Source: Candidatus Parepulonipiscium sp. PG-Nun2H_MBin03 (GTDB lineage Bacteria; Bacillota; Clostridia; Lachnospirales; Cellulosilyticaceae). From it: 5,413 nt of DNA. Within the stretch, counting starts at the first letter, position 1, and the number at the start of each line of letters is the position of its first letter. This document shows, in pieces, positions 1 to 5,413 of this stretch. Under the pieces are notes generated by a model. That model was given only the letters and a program-made list of their open reading frames with translations, was not told where the DNA came from and searched no databases. The DNA is taken from assembly GCA_001995005.1 (NCBI GenBank), contig MDJN01000153.1, positions 1 through 5,413 on the forward strand. The letters are read 5' to 3'. The translations under genes and the position numbers were made by a program.

Positions 1-92
1 CAGTAAACACCTCTTCTATCGTCAAAGTTGTATATTACTTAATTTGCTGCACAATAGAAGAAAACTGCATTTAGCATGCTGGTGTTTACCTG
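1..92. repeat. interrupted inverted repeat, possible three-way-junction structure
   Basis: Bases 3-11 (GTAAACACC) are the exact reverse complement of 81-89, and bases 12-19 (TCTTCTAT) are the exact reverse complement of 54-61. The left arm is therefore one continuous 17-nt block (3-19), while the right arm is the same block split by 19 extra bases (62-80). That extra segment can itself form a small hairpin (GCAT 67-70 with ATGC 76-79). Folded as a single strand, this gives an outer stem and two inner hairpins. It lies upstream of the predicted promoter, so it is probably not part of the operon leader. No U-tract follows, so it is not a typical terminator. It could be the 3' end of an upstream transcript, a recombination site or a mobile-element end. 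The function is unknown; only the base pairing is directly seen. Confidence 0.55.
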
Positions 93-133
93 TACTATGG
101 AAAAAGATAAGCCTAAAAAATCTCCGAAAAATA

Positions 134-142
134 TGTTATAAT
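134..142 (+). promoter_or_regulatory. extended -10 promoter of the restriction-modification operon
   Basis: The string TGTTATAAT is a perfect extended -10 element (TGn plus TATAAT at 137-142). I see no good TTGACA-like -35 at the expected spacing (only A-rich sequence near 114-119), which is compatible with an extended -10 promoter. Transcription would begin around 149-150, giving a leader of about 40 nt before the first gene. A short dyad (TATAA 137-141 with TTATA 148-152) and a direct repeat of GTTATA (135-140 and 147-152) overlap the -10 and the likely start point, so a repressor could bind there. No regulator gene is present in the window. Confidence 0.65.
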
Positions 143-163
143 ACTAGTTATACCATGTTTTTA

Positions 164-180
164 TGCCTAGGAAGGAGGCA
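164..180 (+). promoter_or_regulatory. ribosome binding site of the M gene with overlapping small hairpin
   Basis: AAGGAGG at 172-178 is a near-perfect Shine-Dalgarno, 10 nt before the ATG at 189, and it fixes that start. TGCCT (164-168) can pair with AGGCA (176-180) around a 7-nt loop, which would cover the last AGG of the Shine-Dalgarno. The stem is only 5 bp and half the Shine-Dalgarno stays in the loop, so any effect on translation would be mild. The Shine-Dalgarno is firm; the hairpin role is inference. Confidence 0.6.
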
Positions 181-188
181 AAACACAA

Positions 189-1106
189 ATGATAACAGAC
201 GAAATACTAACCATACTATTAAAGGATATGACAACAAAGCAAAACATCATATGGGCGACAGATATTTATAATAGCAAGTATGGTAGGCGATATGCTAAAA
301 ATTTGCAAATATCGTTACAAGATACAAAGATAATCATGCCACGAATAAAAAAATCATTGCAAGACCAAACAAGACGGGCTAAGAGTAATGCTGAAGTGTT
401 TACCCCATCTTGGATATGCAACAAACAAAACAACCTAATAGACAATGCGTGGTTTGGTGCTGAAAATATGTTCAACTATGAAACTGACACAGGCTGGCAG
501 ACTAATCCAGAAAAAATTATATTTCCTACAGATAAACATTGGAAGCAATATATAGACGCTAACCGCTTAGAAATTACATGTGGGGAGGCACCATATCTTA
601 CTAGCAGATATGACACAGTAACAGGCGTGCAAATAGCTATTGCAGATAGAATAGGATTACTAGACAGAAAACTTAGGATAGTATCAGAAAACACAGACAC
701 CCAAAAAGAGTGGCTCAAATATGCTCTTAAATCAATGCAAAGTATATATGGATATGATTATCAAGGGGATAATGTTTTGCTGGCTAGAAAAAATATACTG
801 CTAACAATATTAGAATTTTATGAAGATAAATATAATATGCCAATGGAACATAAACAAATATCTAAATTTGCCAATGTAATAAAATATAATATATGGCAGA
901 TGGACGGGCTAAAATTTATAGTACCAAACACCTGTTCAAATATAGAAATAGTAGAATATACATTTTTTGGAGAAAACATTGTATCAGAAAAATGCCAAGG
1001 ATGCACAAAAGGGGATAATGCTAAGCACAATGGCACATATTGCACCATCAAAGATTGGAAAGAGAATAAAATTATAAGATTTATAGATTTAGCAACTAGA
1101 CAATAA
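189..1106 (+). CDS. restriction-modification 'subunit M' methyltransferase-like protein lacking the NPPY motif
   Basis: This 305-residue protein resembles the short proteins annotated in clostridia as restriction endonuclease subunit M; I recognise this from memory, not from a search. Visible motifs, in the order expected for a gamma-class N6-adenine methyltransferase, are: motif X-like AEVFTP (residues 68-73); a variant AdoMet-binding motif I, LEITCGEAPYL (127-137), corresponding to the usual D-P-x-C-G-x-G-x-F-L; a motif II-like segment YGYDYQGDN followed by AR.N (187-202); and NIWQMDGL (234-241), matching the 'NI..GD.L' segment that normally precedes the catalytic loop. The chain then ends without any (N/D/S)PP(Y/F) motif, so it should not methylate DNA alone. 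The C-terminus carries C269-x2-C272, H280 and C285, a possible zinc site. The start at 189 is supported by AAGGAGG 10 nt upstream. The stop is 13 nt before the next gene, so the two are surely co-transcribed. It is probably the AdoMet-binding or structural partner of the large downstream protein. An alternative is that it is a catalytically dead regulator of that protein. Confidence 0.82.
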   Translation: MITDEILTILLKDMTTKQNIIWATDIYNSKYGRRYAKNLQISLQDTKIIMPRIKKSLQDQTRRAKSNAEVFTPSWICNKQNNLIDNAWFGAENMFNYETDTGWQTNPEKIIFPTDKHWKQYIDANRLEITCGEAPYLTSRYDTVTGVQIAIADRIGLLDRKLRIVSENTDTQKEWLKYALKSMQSIYGYDYQGDNVLLARKNILLTILEFYEDKYNMPMEHKQISKFANVIKYNIWQMDGLKFIVPNTCSNIEIVEYTFFGENIVSEKCQGCTKGDNAKHNGTYCTIKDWKENKIIRFIDLATRQ

Positions 1107-1119
1107 AGGGGAAGATAGC

Positions 1120-4100
1120 ATGAATAAATTTGAATTACCATTTAAACGTAAATTAATTTATATATTTAGCATTGCAGATGACTCGCACAAAGGTTTATTA
1201 AAGATTGGGGAGGCAACAATAGAAGTGGATACACCTATTGATAAATTGCCCCCAAATTGTAGTGCATTAAACAAGGCAGCAAAAAAGAGAATAGACCAGT
1301 ACACAAACACAGCAGGCATAACCTACCATTTACTACACACGGAGCTTGCAATACATACTACAAAAGATAAAAATGGCCATGAAATTCTAAAATCATTTAG
1401 GGACCATGCAGTCCATAATGTGCTTATGGCATCGAGGATATCAAAAAAAACTATTAACAACACAACAGGCAGTGAATGGTTTGAGGTAGATTTAGAAACA
1501 GCCCAAAAAGCGATACAAGCAGTCAAACAGTGTAAGACATCAATCTCCACAACCAATACAGGGGTTACAGCAACGCCTATTGTATTTCGTCCAGAGCAAA
1601 TTATAGCTATAGAAAAAGCAGTAAATATATTTAAGAAAAAAAGTGGCAACAAGATGTTGTGGAATGCAAAAATGAGATTTGGGAAAACTCTTTGTGCACT
1701 AGAAGTAGTAAAAAGAAGAAAGTTTAAGCGGACTATAATTGTGACTCATAGGCCAGTTGTAAATGATGGATGGTATCAAGATTTTAAAAATATATTTATC
1801 GGAAATGAAGAATATAGTTTTGGTTCCAAGGCACTAGGGGTGACAATTGACAGCCTAGAAAAAGACTGTAAGAAGTATGTATATTTTGCATCAGTACAAG
1901 ACCTTAGAGGATCGGATAAAGTAGGGGGAAAATTCCAAAAGAATGACCAGATATTCAACACAAAATGGGATTTTGTTGTGATTGATGAGGCACACGAGGG
2001 AACGACAACCAAACTAGGCGAAAATGTAGTTAAAGAATTAGCAAAAGACGGCACAAAATTTTTAGCATTATCAGGCACTCCATTCAATATTTTAAGCGAT
2101 TTTCAGAGTGAAGAAGTATACACTTGGGACTATATAATGGAACAAAAGTCTAAAAACGAATGGGACGTAAATAATTTTGGGAACTCAAACCCTTATGAAG
2201 AACTACCAAAACTAAACATGTTTACCTACAACTTAGGAGCAATTTTAGGCGGCGGTCAATATGCAGAAATAGAAGACAAGGCATTTAACTTTAGAGAATT
2301 TTTTAGGGTGTGGACGGGTGATGTTTCACAGGATTATAAACCAATGCCCGAGGGTGCAGAAGTGGGCGATTTTGTGCATGAGAAAGATGTAAAAAGCTTT
2401 CTAAATCTTATCACCAAAGACAGCAAAACCAGCAACTACCCCTATTCAAACAAAGAGTATAGGGCATTATTTAAGCACTCATTATGGATGGTGCCAGGGG
2501 TGAAAGAGGCTAGGGCACTAAGTAAACTTATGAGGCAACACCCTATATTTAGCCTATTTGACATTGTAAATGTGGCGGGCGATGGTGACAAGGAGGACAG
2601 GTCAAACGAGGCACTAAAAAGCGTTAGAAATGCAATAGCAACATCAGAATATACAATAACTCTATCTTGTGGGAAACTTACTACAGGGGTGACAGTGCCA
2701 GAGTGGACGGCGGTCATGATGCTATCTGGCTCATATGTGACATCAGCATCCAACTACTTACAGACTATATTTAGAGTGCAATCGCCAGGGAATATTGATG
2801 GGCGAATGAAAGAAAATTGCTATGTATTTGATTTTGCACCAGATAGAACCCTAAAAATGATAGCCGATGCAGTTAATCTATCCAGAAAAGCAGGTAGCCG
2901 AGATGAGGATAACAAAAGAATATTAGGAGAATTTTTGAACTTCTGTCCAGTAATATCAGTTGATGGTACTAAGATGGTGACCTATGACACTAGCAAACTG
3001 TTGCAACAACTAAAACGAGCATATGCAGAGAGAGCAGTCAAAAATGGGTTTGATGACAACAGTATTTATAATTCAGTAGAGCTATCAAAACTTACTTCAG
3101 AGGATTTGGACGAGTTTTCTAACTTAAAGAAGATAGTAGGAGAAACAAAAGCCTCACACTCCACCAAAGAAATAGACATAAACGACACTGGTTTAACCAA
3201 TGAGGAATACGCCGAGAAAGAAAAGCTAGACAAGAAGAAGAAAAAAGACAGAACCGCAGAAGAGGAAGAAATGCTTAGGAAGTTAAAAGAGAAAGCAGAC
3301 AACAAAAAGAAGGCTATTTCTGTACTAAGAGCCATTTCTATTAGAATGCCACTTATGATATATGGTGCTAAAATAGATTTTGATGAGGATATAAAAGCAG
3401 AGGACTTAATTAAAAAAGTGGATAACTCATCTTGGAAAGAATTTATGCCAAAAGGCGTTGATAAGAAGTTGTTCAAATCATTCCTAAAATACTATGACAT
3501 GGACGTGTTTGTGGCTGCTAGTAGAAAGATTAGAGCCATAGTAAAATCAGCCGACAACTTGCCACCAACCGAGAGAATAGCAAAGATAACAGACTTATTT
3601 TCTAACTTCAAAAATCCTGATAAAGAAACTGTACTTACCCCTTGGAGAGTTGTAAATATGCACATGAGCGACTGTTTGGGAGGATATAATTTTTATGATG
3701 AGAAGTTTGAAACATTGTTACAAGAGCCAGTTTTTGTGGATAGAGGGAAGGTAACACAAGATACATTAAATAACCCAAGTGCAAAAATATTGGAGATAAA
3801 TTCTAAGACGGGATTATATCCGTTATATGTGACCTATAGCATATTTAGAAGTAGGTGCGATATAGCAACCGCAAGCCTTGAAGAACAAGAAAAAATATGG
3901 CAAGCTACAGTAAAGGAGAATATTTTTGTAATATGTAAAACTCCTATGGCAAAAGCAATAACACAAAGAACATTGTTGGGTTATAAGGACGAGAAGGCGA
4001 ATACGCATAGCTTTGATGATTTGATTGGTATGTTAAAAAATAAGCCAGCCCAATTTATAGATAAAGTAACTAAAGCCCGTTACTGGGGCATAAATGGGAA

Positions 4101-5103
4101 AGGAAGTACAAAAGTGAAATTTGATGCAGTAGTGGGTAATCCCCCTTATCAACAAAATACACAAGAAAATAGTAAACAGGCCATTCCTATATATAATTTA
4201 TTCGTAGAACAAGCAAAAGAATTAAATACAGATTATATCTCTATGATAATTCCATCCAGATGGTTTACGGGTGGAATGGGATTGGGTGGTTTTAGAGAAA
4301 ATATGTTAAATGATAACCGATTAAGTAGAATTATAGATTATACAGATTCAAAAGACTGTTTTAGTAGCGTTGATATAGCAGGAGGAATTTGTTACTACTT
4401 GTGGGATAAACAATATTCTGGAGATTGTCAATTTACTAATAGGTTTCAAGGGAAAGAGATTAATGCTTATAGAAAATTAAATGAATTTGAGATATTTATA
4501 CGAGATACGATAGCAGTTAATATTGTTAATAAAATATTATCTAAGAAAATTGAAAATATTACAGCTTTAATTTCCTCAGTAAGACCATTTGGTATATCAA
4601 CTAAAGCACGAGGAAATAGTGGAGAAATATATTTGGTACATTCACAAGGAATAGGAAAGGTTTTTAGGGAAGAAGTTACTAACAATAAGGAATGGATTGA
4701 TAAATATAAGTTAATTACATCAAAAGCCTCACATGACCATGCAGGTCAACCAGACAAGCAAGGTATGCGTAGAGTTCTGTCAAGAACCGAAATTTTAAAA
4801 CCAACTTATGTTTGTACTGAATCATATATAGTATTGGGAACATTTGATGATAGGTTAACTGTTGAAAATTACTACAAATATATGAGGACAAAATTTATAA
4901 GATTTTTAGTTTCTGTTTTGTCTCTATCTCAAGATATTACAAGAGATAAGTTCAAGTTCGTACCCCTACAAAACTTTGCGAATAATTCTGATATAGATTG
5001 GAATGTTAGTGTCTCGATTATAGATAAACAACTATATAATAAATATGACTTGACATCAGATGAGATTAACTTTATTGAAAGTAAGATTAAAGATATGAAT
5101 TAG
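1120..5103 (+). CDS. fusion protein: GIY-YIG/T5orf172-like domain, DEAH SF2 helicase, Eco57I-type adenine methyltransferase and recognition domain
   Basis: This 1327-residue cytoplasmic protein has no signal or membrane segment. Residues ~10-137 look like a T5orf172/GIY-YIG domain: YIF (14-16), KIG (28-30), R57, D95/H99 where the family has E/H, and EWF (119-121). Residues ~155-620 form a superfamily 2 helicase: Q-like RPEQ (157-160), Walker A MRFGKT (185-190), motif Ia IIVTHRP, Walker B DEAH (289-292), SGTP (318-321), motif V TTGVTVPEW (521-529) and motif VI YLQTIFRVQSP (546-556), with R552 as the likely arginine finger. Residues 694-735 are Lys/Glu-rich, probably coiled coil. A methyltransferase follows: LTPWRVVNMHM (839-849, motif X-like), LEINSKTGLYPLY (891-903, variant motif I) and NPPYQ (1007-1011, catalytic motif IV). 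Residues ~1110-1300 resemble the recognition region of Eco57I-type methylases, ending in a typical D-W-N-V / YNKYDL tail. AGGGG at 1107-1111, 8 nt from the ATG, supports the start. The probable role is a DNA-translocating restriction-modification enzyme similar in layout to type ISP. Nuclease activity is inferred. The GC content falls sharply after ~4200. Confidence 0.88.
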   Translation: MNKFELPFKRKLIYIFSIADDSHKGLLKIGEATIEVDTPIDKLPPNCSALNKAAKKRIDQYTNTAGITYHLLHTELAIHTTKDKNGHEILKSFRDHAVHNVLMASRISKKTINNTTGSEWFEVDLETAQKAIQAVKQCKTSISTTNTGVTATPIVFRPEQIIAIEKAVNIFKKKSGNKMLWNAKMRFGKTLCALEVVKRRKFKRTIIVTHRPVVNDGWYQDFKNIFIGNEEYSFGSKALGVTIDSLEKDCKKYVYFASVQDLRGSDKVGGKFQKNDQIFNTKWDFVVIDEAHEGTTTKLGENVVKELAKDGTKFLALSGTPFNILSDFQSEEVYTWDYIMEQKSKNEWDVNNFGNSNPYEELPKLNMFTYNLGAILGGGQYAEIEDKAFNFREFFRVWTGDVSQDYKPMPEGAEVGDFVHEKDVKSFLNLITKDSKTSNYPYSNKEYRALFKHSLWMVPGVKEARALSKLMRQHPIFSLFDIVNVAGDGDKEDRSNEALKSVRNAIATSEYTITLSCGKLTTGVTVPEWTAVMMLSGSYVTSASNYLQTIFRVQSPGNIDGRMKENCYVFDFAPDRTLKMIADAVNLSRKAGSRDEDNKRILGEFLNFCPVISVDGTKMVTYDTSKLLQQLKRAYAERAVKNGFDDNSIYNSVELSKLTSEDLDEFSNLKKIVGETKASHSTKEIDINDTGLTNEEYAEKEKLDKKKKKDRTAEEEEMLRKLKEKADNKKKAISVLRAISIRMPLMIYGAKIDFDEDIKAEDLIKKVDNSSWKEFMPKGVDKKLFKSFLKYYDMDVFVAASRKIRAIVKSADNLPPTERIAKITDLFSNFKNPDKETVLTPWRVVNMHMSDCLGGYNFYDEKFETLLQEPVFVDRGKVTQDTLNNPSAKILEINSKTGLYPLYVTYSIFRSRCDIATASLEEQEKIWQATVKENIFVICKTPMAKAITQRTLLGYKDEKANTHSFDDLIGMLKNKPAQFIDKVTKARYWGINGKGSTKVKFDAVVGNPPYQQNTQENSKQAIPIYNLFVEQAKELNTDYISMIIPSRWFTGGMGLGGFRENMLNDNRLSRIIDYTDSKDCFSSVDIAGGICYYLWDKQYSGDCQFTNRFQGKEINAYRKLNEFEIFIRDTIAVNIVNKILSKKIENITALISSVRPFGISTKARGNSGEIYLVHSQGIGKVFREEVTNNKEWIDKYKLITSKASHDHAGQPDKQGMRRVLSRTEILKPTYVCTESYIVLGTFDDRLTVENYYKYMRTKFIRFLVSVLSLSQDITRDKFKFVPLQNFANNSDIDWNVSVSIIDKQLYNKYDLTSDEINFIESKIKDMN

Positions 5104-5118
5104 GGATATAAAAATAGA

Positions 5119-5161
5119 AAAATGCTCTTTCTATGGCGGTATGTTGTAGGAAGAGCATTTT
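5119..5161 (+). terminator. hairpin terminator after the large gene
   Basis: AAAATGCTCTT (5119-5129) is exactly complementary to AAGAGCATTTT (5151-5161). The stem can extend inwards with a G-U pair and C-G, T-A and A-T pairs (5130-5133 with 5147-5150), leaving a loop of about 13 nt. It starts 16 nt after the TAG of the large gene. The U-run is part of the stem and short (TTTT then AAC), and the opposite strand has an equally T-rich exit, so it may terminate from both directions. Confidence 0.8.
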
Positions 5162-5413
5162 AACTTGGGTTCTCGGGCATGCGAAAAATTTTATTCTACG
5201 TGTATTTCGGAGACTAGCTTATATTCCCTTATCTTACTTATAAATTCGCACAATAAAATAACCTCGAACTTCCAATACATATTGGTAATCAAGGCTTTCT
5301 CCAATGGAGGTATTTGCTTATTTCAATCCACACTCCGCAAATCGAGTAACAAAAAATGGAGGTGATGTATCAGGTTGTAATCCTCGATAGTTATTCACCT
5401 CATGATAGAATCA
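5162..5413. other. intergenic tail without a convincing gene
   Basis: No reading frame here has both a plausible start with a ribosome binding site and recognisable protein sequence. A small perfect inverted repeat, CCAAT (5272-5276) and ATTGG (5281-5285), sits in the middle. GGAGGTGAT at 5358-5366 matches the Shine-Dalgarno consensus very well, but the only in-range start codons either overlap it (ATG 5365) or stop at once (TTG 5375, followed by TAA). On the plus strand the frame from ATG 5356 stays open to the window edge (19 complete codons), so a downstream gene could begin here. On the minus strand a 31-codon open stretch lies between stops around 5318 and 5411. Neither resembles a protein I know. 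Confidence 0.5.
5320..5350 (-). repeat. solitary type I-C CRISPR-repeat-like element
   Basis: Read on the minus strand this 31-nt segment starts GTTACTC and ends GGAGTGTGGATTGAAAT. Type I-C repeats in clostridia typically read GTCRCTCC...GGAGYGTGGATTGAAAT over 32-33 nt, so both ends and the ACTC/GAGT stem match, while the middle (GATTTGC) departs from the usual GC-rich stem-loop. The comparison is from memory. I find no second copy one spacer length away on either side, and no cas genes, so it is not an array within this window. It could be a degenerate end repeat, a stand-alone repeat unit or a chance match. Confidence 0.35.

Noticed and set aside
44..271. 75-codon plus-strand reading frame (open from position 2)
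   Set aside because: No Shine-Dalgarno, runs through the promoter, leader and start of the M gene, and gives a low-complexity Cys/Lys/Asn-rich product with no family resemblance.
818..1141. Minus-strand frames inside the two genes (also 266-475, 476-718, 1323-1652, 1776-2087, 2442-2753, 3066-3476, 3823-4008, 4467-4685)
   Set aside because: All lie opposite well-supported genes, lack ribosome binding sites and translate to hydrophobic/Ser-rich sequence typical of antisense shadows.
3232..3250. A-rich run as a programmed frameshift site
   Set aside because: In the reading frame the codons are AAG AAA AAA GAC, which does not fit a canonical X XXY YYZ slippery heptamer, and the downstream frame 0 product is clearly needed for the methyltransferase.
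5165..5365. 66-codon plus-strand frame after the terminator
   Set aside because: It begins with TTG directly after the terminator, has no Shine-Dalgarno and no recognisable sequence.
5318..5410. Minus-strand 31-codon stretch suggestive of a transposase tail
   Set aside because: It is bounded by stops on both sides, has no start codon context and matches no transposase motif I can name with confidence.
5356..5413. Possible start of a downstream gene (MEVMYQVVILDSYSPHDRI...)
   Set aside because: The frame is open to the window edge, but the Shine-Dalgarno-like GGAGGTG overlaps the start codons, and 19 codons are too few to judge.
1..5413. Terminal direct or inverted repeats marking a complete mobile element
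   Set aside because: I compared the 5' repeat arms with the last 250 nt and found only a shared CACCTC, which is too short to matter.

Overview
The window looks like an AT-rich Bacillota (probably clostridial) genome segment. Reasons are strong AAGGAGG/AGGGG-type ribosome binding sites, an extended -10 promoter, A/T-ending codons with AGA/AGG arginines, and a U-poor hairpin terminator. This assignment is inference; there is no rRNA or marker gene to confirm it.

Layout: positions 1-92 hold an interrupted inverted repeat of unknown function. An extended -10 promoter (134-142) and a short leader with a small hairpin over the Shine-Dalgarno (164-180) lead into a two-gene operon. Gene 1 (189-1106, 305 aa) is a methyltransferase-like 'subunit M' protein with recognisable motifs X, I and II/III but no catalytic (N/D/S)PP(Y/F). 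Gene 2 (1120-5103, 1327 aa) starts 13 nt later and is a multidomain protein. Its order is an N-terminal GIY-YIG/T5orf172-like domain, a superfamily 2 DEAH helicase, a charged coiled-coil/helical coupler, an Eco57I-type N6-adenine methyltransferase with NPPY, and a C-terminal target-recognition-like region. A hairpin terminator (5119-5161) closes the operon. The last 250 nt contain no convincing gene, but they include one 31-nt element resembling a lone type I-C CRISPR repeat on the minus strand.

How the genes probably work together: this is a restriction-modification or phage-defence unit. The large chain would recognise DNA through its C-terminal region, methylate adenine, translocate with the helicase motor and possibly cut with the N-terminal GIY-YIG-like domain. 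This resembles the single-chain type ISP enzymes (nuclease-helicase-coupler-methyltransferase-recognition domain), but with a different predicted nuclease. The small M protein would be an obligate or regulatory methyltransferase partner. The two most interesting points are this GIY-YIG-like/helicase/methyltransferase fusion and the division or duplication of methyltransferase motifs between two proteins. No separate specificity subunit, controller protein or second nuclease gene is visible in the window.
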